The notes under the pieces are model-generated. The model was given only the letters and a program-made list of their open reading frames with translations. It was not told the origin of the DNA and did not search any database. Of a DNA stretch of 64,000 nt, positions 11,801-23,303 are shown one piece after another. The position numbers and the translations under genes are program-made. Source of the DNA: Spisula solida (Eukaryota > Mollusca > Bivalvia > Venerida > Mactridae); contig OX365956.1 in the NCBI GenBank assembly GCA_947247005.1, positions 10,746,089-10,810,088 on the forward strand, written 5' to 3'. Every line of letters starts with the position of its first letter. Within the stretch, counting starts at the first letter, position 1.

Positions 11801-14800
11801 CACATACTGTTTCTAGGAAATACAAACAAGAATATTTCATAAAAATATCAGTTTATTTGCATAACAAAGAGTATGGATACTGTAAGCCATGCAATTTATA
11901 CCAAGTCATTATTCTTTAAACATGAAATGCATTATTTGCATCCCATTTTCAAGACTTATTAGCAACAATGTTATCTACAACAATAGTTATGTTCACATGG
12001 CCATCCCCACCATATATGTTTGCTACCAACGGGTATTAAATAGAAACAGGACTAGATAGAACAAGACTGCGTTCAATAAACGCTTAAGGCCCCATGGAAG
12101 CCTTGTCCATACAAACCTAAGTCAATCAGGGTCCCTTATTCTGTTAAAATGTAAGTAAATAACATCAAGGGGAATATCATAACTTTGGTTAAAGGGAAAT
12201 AATTCAATAATGGTACCAGCTAGAGTTATGTTTCTTAGTCACTGAACTTCTCCTAGATGACATCTATTCATATATCAAGTTTCAAGTCAATACCTCAAAT
12301 AGTTTTAGAGTTATGCTATGGAAAAAATATGGGATGGACAGACAAATACTATTACTATATCCCTTCGCCTTCAGCGGGGGATAATAAAACCATTTTGATC
12401 CCTTGTACCACACCTTTTGGATCTGCACATGCAACCAATCATGTGAGTAAGAACACCCATAGCTGACATGAAAAAGTAGTTCGACCGCAGTGACATTATT
12501 GACATAGTATACTCAATAATATCAGTATACTGTATATGATTTCTGGCAATTATCAACTGGAATTAAAGTCAGTTTTGTGTAGAAAGATGACCCATGGTAA
12601 CACTAAAACAGATAGTAAAATGTAGTTCCTGCTGATGGGTATCTTCTCAAAACAGGCCAAATATCAATGAAAAGTGATCTGATGAGACATTAAACACAGC
12701 ATATAAACCAAATCAATGTATGACTTATTGGGATACTATACAATTCAACTTGTATGACTAATTGTGATTGAAGCATCTGGTGATTTCCTATCACTGTATG
12801 ACTTATTGCAAGACTATATTGCGATAACCGGAAATTGACTTGTTTATACACTGTGTAAAAAGGTGGTCTTTATAGACGGGTTTTATAATATTGATTTTTG
12901 TTCACAGGTGGTCTTTAAAACAAGTTTGACTGTAAGCAACATAGTAACAATTAATCTAATATATACTATTTCATACTTCTACCTAAATATGTAGGTCAAC
13001 ACTAAACTCTGACTATAATGTATCAATACTCGAGCATGTATGATTTTCAATACTATTTGAAGTAAATATCTATAAACAATTTAAACATCCTGTGAACACG
13101 AATAATGTCTATTTCAATCAAACTTTAAAAGCATGTATTAATGTTGTATAATTTGTATGCACTAATTTGCACTTGGTATACTGATTCATTGGCCTTGTTT
13201 AACACAGAACACTTTTGAATGTCTTATATGAGTGTCTTCATTATCTTTTTAGTAATGCATCACATCTTGGTCACTGGGTGTCTTCAGACAGCAGGAAGTA
13301 CATGAACAATAGTCTAGGACACTGAAAACAAATAAAATTTTATTATTAAAACATTTGATACAAAAGGGACATTGTAAATAAATGTAACACTTTGTGTATG
13401 CAACAAAATGTGCAATATTCAGTGAGATTTATTAAGTGCAAATAAGTCAAGTGCACTTAATATACTATAGCAATATAATTTAATATTGGTATCAAGATTT
13501 AAAAACTTGGCATATTATACACAAGATTCAAATAATACACAAAAATGATAATAATTGTGCAACTTCAGGTGGTTACTAAGATTGTTACAATGGAAAAACT
13601 TCTTTTTACACAATTGTCATTCCATATAAGCTATACATGATGTCAGAGGCATTTTCACTCTTTACTTTTTATAAATGATGTAAAAATGTAGCTGAGGTTA
13701 AATCTTGGTTAGTGGGCTTGTTAATCCAGATTCTATTGTTAGTCCATGTAGGTAAATTTGATTTTTCCTCCACATGTGGAGAAGTTGTTGGATCCTTGTG
13801 GAAGGGTAATTAAGAACAAGTAAGAATACCATCCAGGAAACCAGATTTTTTAAGAGAGCCGCCGCATATAACCGAAAAATTGTTAAACATGTTAAACCGG
13901 ATCATCAACAAGATTTTACATATATTATATACAGCAAAGTTTAAAAATTATTACCCTGTTTGCAGGTACTATAGCCAGACTGAATGCAACCATGCCTTGA
14001 AATTTTCACAATAGTACAAATAGTATGGTAGACTTTCTTTCAGACTGTGTTGTTTAATGTCTGCTTTTACACTGGTCCAGCATAATCTGAAATTAGAAAT
14101 CCTAATGAATCTCAGACAATAGTTACAATAGGTCACATCTTTTTATAATTCTATACTGATACAAAGTTCTAACAATGAAATAAAAAAATCACTATATAGA
14201 TCCAGGGGTTCCACTAGCTTCTGAATCTGAACAGAAGGGTCATTTTGATACATTTGACTAAATTTTACCATATTTCATAGACAAAATAACCATGATTTTA
14301 AGAGAAAAGCTTAAGGACCCTTTAAACCAAAATCTTCAGGGTCAAAATGTGGCTTTTTGGAAATTTCAAGGGTCAAAACTCCTACTCCTGAGTCAAATGG
14401 AACTCCTGTAGATCTATAGACATTTTGGTATTATACTTTTATAGGTAATTTATAATAATAATTTGAATATATTCTGAATGCGTGACCTATGGAAGTCAAG
14501 CAAACTTAGTAAGTTATTAAGCTCTAGACACTACCAAATACTGAATAATGATGTGGAGGTCCAAGGTTTGAATACCAGTTGGGCCACTAAAAATTTTAGG
14601 AACACTTTTCCGTGTTTCCCACCCAACTTGAGAAGAACTGGTTATACTTATATAGGAGATAGTTGCGCATGTATAGGGGCTACATATTTTATTCCATAAA
14701 TTTATGTTATTATGAAAAAATATCATAAATTGAGTCTTGTTTCAATCGCAGACTGATGGATCGGCCAGCATACATTTTGGCTAATAAGGCCAGGGGCCAG

Positions 14801-17800
14801 CCATCGGGGCTTAGAGTCTGACTGATATAATCAAAATGTGCCTTAGACATTTGTTGGTGACCATTTGGAGCCTGTTGCCTAACCAAAGCGCTACCAAATA
14901 CCGCAATCAAGCGCTTTACTATGTCTTTGCAACTACATGCAACCAGCCAGCAACAAGTGTTTGTCAATAGCATACCGTTTCTCAGCACTTTGCTAGGTGA
15001 GCGCTACCAAGTGCCTTCTTATGCAACAGACCGCTTCGGTAGCACTTTGCTGTGCAACGGTCTGCTATCTGAGAGCGCTCGCCAGTAGCATATATTTTAT
15101 TTGCTATGTCATGCTTTTCTGAAGCAAGCTGTTTTCTAGCATACCACTATCCAGCGCTCGGTGGCAGTTTGGTAAGGCAAAGGGCTCCTGATGTTGGCCA
15201 GCGAGTCATCGTACAAAAGTGGACAGTAGCCTGTCACCCTTTGTCCAGGACTTATGATGATAATCGATCTCCACCCAGCATGTACACTAAGCCTAAACAT
15301 TGGGTACACCAACCAGGTCATTTGTGGCTACACTGGACTAGAGTCTACACAGAGTCCCATTATCTAGATCAAGCATGTGTCCTACCAGTAAGGATAGAAC
15401 ATGTTGTAAGGCAGACAGGGCTCACACTGGCCATTTTAAAATAATAGCCATTTATTTTTGCCCAACAAAAATTATAGCCAAAATTGACGCGAACTTATAA
15501 TCTATGCATGGTGACTCGAACTTTATGCATGGTACATAAGGCTTTTTATGAATCATAGTCAGGGCCATAGCTGATCAAAATGAATATGTGTGGCATCTTA
15601 TGCTAGAATTTGATAGGGCTTCAGGTGCCTTCTGGGCAGTTTTCAATCTAGAAATCCTGACTAATTATGACTCAGTTGTGACAGGTCCAAGACAAATTGA
15701 TCATCATTTAACTTAATTAAGAATTGTCTTCATACAAATAGGCACCATTGTACTAGGGTGGGTCCAGAGGTATGCTCCCTCAAGTTCAATGATTTTGAAT
15801 TCTACACTGAACATTGCATGTGACTGCGAGTTAAGGGCAGCATTGAGACAATCATTTTGTTTTGCATTTTTTCATACCTGGGGTAAATCAATAATTGTCT
15901 AGGCATATGCCTATAGAAAGCTATGTACCTGCTCTTAAAAATACACCATGTGCAATTTATAATAATATTACCTTGCACTTAATTTGTTTACTTTGCTTTA
16001 TTACTCTGATAAGTACAGTGTCCATTTACATGACACAGACAGCTGAGGAAATTGATGCCATTACAAAAGGGACAGTCAAACAGCTTGTTCAATCAAATTG
16101 TCATTTCTTGATAACCATTATCTTTTAAAAGCTAGAAGATGGCCAATTTGGCAGCAAGATATCCATATAAAACAGCTGCAGTAATTTTATAAATATAAGA
16201 AAAAGATATAAATATGTCAGTATTAGGAAACACACACGTAACCAAATTGACTTTATACTCACGATCAATGACGATCTGAATTGTCGAATTCGAATAATGT
16301 TGACACAACTTCTTGACTTGAAGGTCAGATCTGTGAGAGTCGTCCCTGACGACCCGAGTTTCGTATCTTCTGCCATGATGTACGTTAAACGATCGAACCT
16401 GGTCATGTATTAGTGGCCCACATGTACTACGACAATATTACCGAGTCTATTCGCGCACACAGTTGATTTAAAACAGCTTTTTATCACGGTCATTAGTTTC
16501 ATTTTCGTGAAAATGTTTACGTGTCGTAAAGCAGTCCGGTGTCGTAAATATAAAAAAAATAACGAATCAAACTCCCACAGCGGTTATTTCCCTTGCAATT
16601 GACGAACCTCGCTTGAACAATTCAATTTAAGATATATTTAAAGCAAAACACGCAGTCAGGCAGCGAAAAAATCGTTCTCAGAGTCGTCGCAACATCCGTA
16701 AACCAGCTGCGCGAAATGATGCGCAGACGACGCAAAATCGTCAGGAGTGGTCCCCCTTAAAATTAAATAAACTATACGAACAAGGATTATTGACCATTTT
16801 AGTACATGTAAAAGGGTATCCCATTACCCCACCCACTTTCAAAAATCAAGGGTAGGGCGCAAGATTTTGCTCCCTAAAATGAAACTTTACGAAAAATACA
16901 TTTACGAAAAAAGACGATTTGACTTGTTTAGAGTAGCTTATAGTCGATAACGGTATTATATGTCTATAAGTAAGTAGGGGCTTTGTGTGGAAAATGGCCT
17001 CATAAGTAGGTTGTATGTATTGCTGTTATTTTATGAATAACTCAAAGTTTTGTTTTCAGAACTTTATGTCATTCGAAAGTGCTGTTATGCATATTTCAAA
17101 ACATATCATATTTATTCCAATCAGCCAGAATGATGCTTCAGCAGTGCGCTCTGAAATATACATGGGGCCAGTACAACGCAATTGCCTCGTGTATTCAAGA
17201 GATATTTCGGTCATTACCCAAAACCATGTAGTGTTTGTATACCATTAAAATAGCCATTTTCAGAGTTAAAGTAATAAATTTGTTATGAATGTCGCGCTGA
17301 AAGATTGATCTTTCAGAAAATATCCACTTTGAAATATTCTGACCAACCAATGTAAAATTATCACTCAGTTATCAGAACTTTCAGAATTCCCCTCGTACAA
17401 CAAATACTTACTTTGTCTTTATATAAAAGCATTTTAAATCGTCGAAATAGGTGCCAATTTTTGTGTCTATCATCTTCAGCCAGAGCAGCGTACTTCTGTT
17501 CAGCATCATAACCGAACGAATGGAAATGTTCCTGTGGATCCAGCAGCACACATGTTGGTGTCTTCGGTGTGCTGTTCAAAAGAAACAACACCAGATTAAG
17601 CTATGTCCTAAACAAAAAACATAAACAATAACACCAGATTAAGCTATGTCTTATAGAGAAAAACATAAACAATAACACTAGATTAAGCTATGTCCTATAG
17701 AGAAAAACATAAACAATAATACCAGATTAAGCTATGTCCGATAGCGAAAAACATAAACAATAATACCAGATTAAGCTATGTCCGATAGCGAAAAACATAA

Positions 17801-19424
17801 ACAATAATACCAGATTAAGCTATGTCCGATTGAGACAAACATAAACAATAATACCAGATTAAGCTATGTCCTATAGAGAAAAACATAAACAATAACACTA
17901 GATTAAGCTATGTCCTATAGAGACAAACATAAACAATAATACCAGATTAAGCTATGTCCGATTGAGACAAACATAAACAATAATACCAGATTTCGCTATG
18001 TCCGATTGAGACAAACATAAACAATAATACCAGATTTCGCTATGTCCTATAGAGAAAAACATAAACAATAATACCAGATTAAGCTATGTCCGATTGAGAC
18101 AAACATAAACAATAATACCAGATTAAGCTATGTCCGATTGAGACAAACATAAACAATAATACCAGATTAAGCTATGTCCGATTGAGACAAACATAAACAA
18201 TAATACCAGATTTCGCTATGTCCTATAGAGAAAAACATAAACAATAATACCAGATTAAGCTATGTCCTATAGAGAAACACATAAACAATAATACCAGATT
18301 AGGCTATGTCTTATAGAGAAACACATAAACAATAACACTACATTAAGCTATGTCCGATAGAGACAAACATAAACAATAATACCAGATTTCGCTATGTCCT
18401 ATAGAGAAAAACATAAACAATAATACCAGATTAAGCTATGTCCGATTGAGACAATCATAAACAATAATACCAGATTAAGCTATGTCCGATTGAGACAAAC
18501 ATAAACAATAATACCAGATTAAGCTATGTCCGATTGAGACAAACATAAACAATAATACCAGATTTCGCTATGTCCTATAGAGAAAAACATAAACAATAAT
18601 ACCAGATTAAGCTATGTCCTATAGAGAAACACATAAACAATAATACCAGATTAAGCTATGTCCTATAGAGACAAACATAAACAATAATACCAGATTAAGC
18701 TATGTCCTAAATAGATAAACGTCATATATGTATAACTTTCCAATCCTCCTAGACAATAACAAACAACTGAACGAGAAAATGAAGTTAACCGTTGAAAGCC
18801 CTACTTTCAGCTGTCGAAACATTGAAAGCTTTACTTTCAGCTGTCGAAACATCGAAAGCCCTACTTTCAGCTGTCGAAACATCGAAAGCCCTACTTTCAG
18901 CTGTCGAAACATCGAAAGCCCTACTTTCAGCTGTCGAAACATCGAAAGCCCTACTTTCAGCTGTCGAAACATCGAAAGCCAAATTGAATTGAAGTGACTC
19001 TCAAGAAGTTAAGAGACCCCTCCACGTGCGAATAACATTAAAATCAGCCTGATTTATCTATAATTTTGTACCAATGTTTACTATCCAAAATAGTCATTAA
19101 ACAATTAGAAACAGCACTATTATAAGTAAAGCCAAACGCAGTTTGAATAGAAGCAGAGAGTAAATTCAAAATAATGAGAGGGCTAAGCCTGTTGCCCAAT
19201 CCTATTTCGTTAGCCATAGAATTGAATTATATTAAACAAAAATAAAATGAAACCAGGTTGTATTTGTCAAAGTACCTTGGTGTGTCTCCACATTTCCAGA
19301 TTTGCGTTAATATTACTGGATTGTTAGGATTGTAGTCGTGTTTAAATGAGACGGCGAATCCAGAGTAAGTGGTGCCGAAGTCAATAGATGCTACCAACAG
19401 TTTGTCTCTCCATGTTGTATCCAT
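5805..19424 (-). CDS. HSPA12-like Hsp70-superfamily protein, gene 1 (589 aa, 5 coding exons)
   Basis: Coding exons on the minus strand: 19276-19424, 17412-17571, 9171-9398, 8721-8874, 5805-6883. All introns are GT-AG and the joined frame is open to a TAA at 5805-5807. The product resembles heat shock 70 kDa protein 12A/12B, a cytosolic divergent Hsp70 with an actin-like ATPase fold and an atypical C-terminal region. Motifs: phosphate-1 DFGTTYSG at residues 15-22; TTPAIW in exon 3; ALEPE near 190-194; phosphate-2 DLGGGTID at 228-235, whose codon is split between exons 4 and 5; adenosine-type VGGFSD near 394-399; GAVMFG after it. The first ATG begins MDTTW and lies 13 nt after a conserved acceptor. 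Intron 2 is about 8 kb because of nested transposons; intron 1 carries two minisatellites. No frameshift or lost motif is seen, so the gene looks functional. Assignment to the HSPA12 family is firm; orthology to 12A versus 12B is not claimed. Confidence 0.93.
7330..8383. mobile_element. TIR element in intron 4 of gene 1
   Basis: The left end CAGTCAGCACGTACCCTA (7330-7347) is an exact inverted copy of 8366-8383. Further inward pairs are CTCCCCCAGCC with GGCTGGGGGAG, and GTGCCTGTCACAT with ATGTGACAGGCAC. About 1.05 kb, no transposase seen. No clear target duplication. A smaller MITE is nested at 7797-8000. Confidence 0.7.
7797..8000. mobile_element. 204-bp MITE nested in the 7330-8383 element
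   Basis: Ends AATTAGAAGGCCGTATGTAC and GTACTTACGACCTTCTAATT are inverted copies (18 of 20 positions). Confidence 0.65.
12061..12390 (+). repeat. diverged copy of the ACAAGACTGCGTTCAATAAA repeat
   Basis: It shares the start ACAAGACTGCGTTCAATAAA and the following GCC-rich block with 3172-3240, and ends TCGCCTTCAGCGGGGGATAA at about 12366-12385. Confidence 0.6.
14500..14610 (+). repeat. degraded tRNA-derived SINE fragment
   Basis: A box-B-like GGTTTGAATACCAG (about 14564-14577) follows an anticodon-arm-like stretch AATGATGTGGAGGTCCA. Box A is weak. Weak call. Confidence 0.35.
14730..15450. repeat. unclassified sequence with imperfect inverted arms
   Basis: GGAGCCTGTTGCCTAACC at about 14867 is roughly the inverse of GGTAAGGCAAAGGGCTCC at about 15172. 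No coding similarity recognised. Confidence 0.3.
16261..16370 (-). other. possible captured first coding exon inside the TTAA element
   Basis: On the minus strand an ATG at 16370 opens a 36-38 codon frame (starts MAEDTKLGSSGTT) that runs into a strong splice donor, GTGAGT, near 16264. The 380 bp upstream are richer in CpG than the rest of the element. No family is recognised and no downstream exon was found. It may be chance. Confidence 0.25.
17587..18708 (+). repeat. 44-bp minisatellite, about 25 copies, intron 1 of gene 1
   Basis: The unit starts ACCAGATTAAGCTATGTCC and ends ACATAAACAATA, exactly 44 bp for most copies. Variants at fixed positions (AAGC versus TTCGC; CCTATAGAG versus CCGATTGAG) recur in blocks. 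It begins 16 bp from exon 2. Absent from gene 2. Confidence 0.92.
18789..18985 (+). repeat. 30-bp minisatellite, six to seven copies, intron 1 of gene 1
   Basis: The unit contains GAAAGCCCTACTTTC, a near-palindrome, followed by AGCTGTCGAAACAT. Since 30 is a multiple of 3, several frames stay open by chance. Absent from gene 2. Confidence 0.9.
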
Positions 19425-19440
19425 TGTGATCGTCTACCTG
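19425..19440 (-). other. conserved 5' UTR splice acceptor, gene 1
   Basis: On the minus strand the sequence ACACAG ends at 19438, followed by 13 nt of leader and the ATG at 19424. The same acceptor and the same 13-nt spacing occur before genes 2 and 3. This points to a non-coding exon upstream. The acceptor is seen; its use is inferred. Confidence 0.6.
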
Positions 19441-19890
19441 TGTACATGAAGGATATATTCCAGGCAAAAATGAAACGTCTTAAAAAACATATTGTTATGT
19501 ACAGCGTTAATATACTACTAGAACTACCCAATAGTTTTTAATATTTTTTTGCTTATGAACGGAAATACCCTTTTTAACGGAAATACTTCATCAATAATGA
19601 TATTACCGCTAATTGAAGCTTACAATGCATGTTTTCCTTGTTTGTTTCTATTTGTCAGCAAATGAAGAATCAAAATATGAAGTAGTTATTGATTTCTAGC
19701 TGTTCCAAAATAATCACTATATAGTATAGTAGACGTTTTCTTTTGCTTAATCCAAATACATAATTATAAGCAATAAATGTCCAAAAATTGACAACAAAGT
19801 ACATATTAAAACGGCAAAGATCACGAATAACTTACTTTGGCCTTGTGTTTTTATAATAAACAAGTAATTAAGAATTGCAAGCAATACAGA

Positions 19891-20395
19891 AGTCCCCTAC
19901 CGGTTTTAAGCCATTTTCAATGTTTCTGTTGCCATAGCAACCACTGCCTAGCTTGAAAACTGTTTGAGTTATGACAGGATCCAGATTTTGGCATATTTTC
20001 ACTTTTTCTGTCGCCATAACATTGAACCACAATTTTTGTCAGAATCAAAATATTTTTAGACTGGCATAATCCCCCTATTGCCCCCTATCCACATACAAAG
20101 TTTCATAAACTTAGCTTGGCAACTGTTTGAGTTATGTCAGGATCCAGATTTTTTTTTTGACGGACGGACGGACGGACGGACGGACGGACGGACGGACGGA
20201 CGGACGGACGGACGGACGGACGGACGGACGGACGGACGGACTGACTGACTGACTGACTGACTGACTGACTGACTGACTGACTGACTGACTGACTGACTGA
20301 CTGACTGACTGACTGACTGACTGACTGACTGACTGACTGACTGACTGACTGACTGACTGACTGACTGACTGACTGACTGACTGACTGACTGACTG

Positions 20396-20427
<32 letters not shown>

Positions 20428-20468
20428 CAAACCTATAGTCCCCTCCGGTCAAAAACCGGAAGGGGACT
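19891..20468. mobile_element. TIR element with a GACG/GACT tetranucleotide array, just upstream of gene 1
   Basis: Ends AGTCCCCTACCGGTTTT (19891-19907) and AAAACCGGAAGGGGACT (20452-20468) are inverted copies with one mismatch. The right end itself folds into a hairpin (20435-20469). The corresponding place upstream of gene 2 (about 36316-36323) lacks the element. Confidence 0.75.
20159..20427 (+). repeat. (GACG)n then (GACT)n microsatellite
   Basis: About 20 copies of GACG (20159-20240), then about 45 copies of GACT (to about 20418), then two GACG. Its open frames on the minus strand are an artefact of the repeat. Confidence 0.95.
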
Positions 20469-21779
20469 AATAAAAACCATGTTCCTATAAATCTAGCCTG
20501 TATTTTTAATAACTTAACATTAAGCCTGTATACCACACTTTCTTCGTTGTATACAGACAAATCGAATGCAATAGCCATATTCATGATAATATATGAAGTA
20601 AAGCATTCTCAAAAAGTATCATACCCCTAAAACGAAGTGGGTATATAGAAGTGAGCTTATCTGTCGATCCGTTTTTGGTTTCCATGTGATAAGTTCAGTT
20701 AGGAATGAGATACTGTGATGAAACTTGCTGTTTATGTAGCCTACTTGAATACGCCGCTCAAGTGCACGAAGGTGTGGCTTATGGGGTCAAGGTAATGGTC
20801 ATGTTACTAAAACTAGAAAATCAGTTTCCTGAACTAACTTTAGTTAAGAATGAGGTTTTGTGTTGAAATTCGCTGTTTATGTAGTTTGTGTGAAGATTAA
20901 GCAGCATGTGTCCAGTTGTACCTGGTTGTTTAGCTTTCATGAAAACGTGGATTCTGTGACAGGGCGGTGCTGTGGGGGTAGTATTCGTCACCGTGTGGCA
21001 ATGCTAGTTAAGACAGTCATGCTACACGTAAAACATTATACAAAACCAGTGTTCTATATAAAATGACCTATGTGCAGCATAAGAAAGCGTTGCATGAATG
21101 TCTTCATAATTAATTATTTGTCCTAAATAAAACGGAATTACACGAACATACTGACGAAGATTAACGAGTTTGAGATACAAGTGAATAGTAACGCGTATAA
21201 TAACTTACAGCAATTTGATAACATGTCCTATATATATCTACTAAACACGTATCATATATCATGTATTCATATGCCCATGAATCGCAATTATAACGTATGA
21301 TCCACGGAAAATACACTCCTACCAAATACGAAATATCCAATGCCGTGCACGAGCACCACCTGTGCAAAAGCCATTTTGCAACAACCTTTCCACATGGATT
21401 ATTTTGTACATGAACACGTGTTTTATTTCTTAAAATCGATACATTATAGGTGTATTTCTAGGTTATGCATGTTTATGTACTTTAACCATAGAGTTTATAC
21501 AGCTAATCCCCCCGTTTAGCTACCCAAGTTGAAAATTTACCTATAGTGTGTGGAATGAAAATTTTGTAGAGCGTCCAATTAGAAATTCGTCGAAGTGTAC
21601 ATTTCTATTCAATAAGGAAACCAATAAACCGAGTATAAGCGCATGCGTAAATAAGTTTGTATTGTGTTAATGCTGTAGGACAAATTATCTTAAAGTCACA
21701 GAGTATCGTCTATAGTGGGATAGTACATGCTTTTAAAAAGAGATTGTTTTCTTCAAATTATAATTCGTTTGAATATTAG

Positions 21780-22465
21780 CATAAGGTTGCACTACATTTA
21801 CCTGGGAGTTAATCACAAAATAACAGAAAACGACGAACGTTAGTCCTACAACTATGACCTTAGGTTTGGCATTTTAACATTTGGATTGTCATAAGCCCAA
21901 CACAATTGGATACTGCAAATCACAAACTCACACAGTATCCTATTAATTACGTCTAGATATATCTGGACTAGATGGACATCAGTCTCAACAGCTAATCACG
22001 TATATACTGTCTCAAGTCTGTCCAGGGCGTGTTAAAACTTAAAAGCACTCGTATATCACTCTGTAGTGTCTACTACGACTGCACAGTACGTCATAATCAT
22101 GCATTTGTTATAATGTGAAATATCGAAAGTATACATTTTAATATATGGTACATAATTTGAAAACGAAAGTACAAGCCGTTAACGTTCAACGAGTATAAAT
22201 TCTACTAAAACTCTTAAACTGAAATTTACTTACTTACTAACTTACCTTAAGTCTTAACATACATCGTTATTTACAAACTCATATTAAAGTCGCTGTAACA
22301 TTATATTCACTTACCAAGCAAGAAAAGTTTTAATCTGACAATAACAATGCATTTTGGGACTGGATGTATTCAAGTCAAGTCAATACCGTACTTGAATTAC
22401 CTGACGGGTTGATAAGATCTCCCGTTACTTTGTATGACTTACATCCCTTTGTTAATGCCGTTTAT
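21780..22465 (-). promoter_or_regulatory. upstream block shared by genes 1 and 2; possible promoter / non-coding first exon
   Basis: This block aligns by eye with 45990-47070 upstream of gene 2 (shared stretches such as TACAACTATGACCTTAGGTT and AGTCAAGTCAATACCGTACT). A minus-strand donor CCGTCAG|GTAATT at 22401/22400 is kept in gene 2 at 47009/47008. It lies about 3 kb upstream of the ATG and could be the end of the predicted non-coding exon. No TATA box or initiator is convincing. Confidence 0.35.
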
Positions 22466-22469
22466 CTAC

Positions 22470-23300
22470 ATATTTTTGTGTTATTTCGAAACAAGCAAAC
22501 ATTTTGTGACCCTGTAAGGTAATATCTTAGGTAATTGATGCTATAGGAGCGAATCTGGGCATTTTCAGGGTGATCATGACGCAAATTCGACGATTTATAC
22601 AATAATATTAGTGATAATCCTACTCAGACTCCCCTACAGGTCTATAGAACCGAACTGACTCTTAATCATCAGCTAGATTCATCCTATATTGTGCGCAGAT
22701 TGAATAAATAGCATAGATATGCATTAAAAAAGCATAGTGTCAGTGTTATTATCCACCTCTATTAGAAAATTAGGGTCATTGTGATCTACTCTAAACAGAA
22801 AAGTAGTGTCATTGGTATCATTTGTCATGTACCCGGTCCGATTAAAACATGGATATCCCCGCATTGGTAAGGCTTTTCGCCTTCAAATTTGGCATGTGTA
22901 TAGATGAAACATTGTATTATATATACAGGGTCCCAAAATGTTTGCTTGTCTGGAAACAACACAAACATGTGTAGATAAACGGCAGAAAAAATAAATCCGG
23001 TTAATTATCAAGTGATAACTCGCTTGTTTTCATTTCTTTCTGTCCAGGAATTCTCCGATATATCGGCCATTTATTCGTCTCAAAGAAACTACAAACAGAT
23101 CTTATAAAATTGTTGGTAGGTAAAACCCCCCAAAAACGTACACTTGTCCAAACATGCTATTGGATTTTCTCATAGTGTCCAAATGTCATTCTAGTGTCAA
23201 AATACCACGGTATACCGCGTGCTTAATATGATCGTTTTGCCATGAAGCACATGTTAACCTAATTTAGCAATGAACAGTAACTATGCGTTTGGAAGAAATT
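22470..23300. other. non-coding stretch upstream of gene 1, nothing recognised
   Basis: No gene, TIR or tRNA-like sequence identified. The segment at 23590-23680 again matches 48025-48115 near the 3' end of gene 3, so the duplicated segment extends at least that far. Confidence 0.4.
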
Positions 23301-23303
23301 TGG

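Larger units (their letters stand above)
10158..16760. mobile_element. 6.6-kb TTAA-flanked (piggyBac-like) element
   Basis: TTAA at 10158-10161 and 16757-16760 flank 16-bp inverted ends GGGGGCCCACTCCTGA and TCAGGAGTGGTCCCCC (15 of 16 positions). TTAA duplication is the hallmark of piggyBac-type transposons, but no transposase is recognised in the 6595 bp between. The interior is AT-rich and non-coding apart from a possible first exon near the right end (16261-16370), and carries older repeats at 12061 and 14500. Confidence 0.75.
9503..17397. mobile_element. TA-flanked mariner-like element in intron 2 of gene 1 (contains a nested element)
   Basis: TIRs at 9505-9527 (CGAGGGGCATTCTGAAAGTT...) and 17373-17395 match at 22 of 23 positions in inverted orientation, flanked by TA on both sides. 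Removing the nested 6.6-kb insertion leaves about 1.29 kb, a typical mariner length, but no transposase frame or D-D-D/E motifs are seen. The same intron of gene 2 has the uninterrupted site at about 35166 (TCTTATAATACACACATA). Confidence 0.8.

Noticed and set aside
15106..15444. 112-codon frame in intron 2 of gene 1
   Set aside because: No recognisable domain; located in imperfect inverted repeats of a transposon interior.
17587..18708. CRISPR-like array
   Set aside because: Units are contiguous 44-bp repeats without unique spacers, in a eukaryotic intron.
18700..18997. Four overlapping frames with decapeptide repeats (for example FRQLKVGLSM)
   Set aside because: A 30-bp repeat leaves several frames open by arithmetic; it lies in an intron and has no start context or relatives.
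20132..20584. Minus-strand frame of repeated SVSQ/SVRP residues
   Set aside because: It is the translation of the GACG/GACT microsatellite and not a protein.
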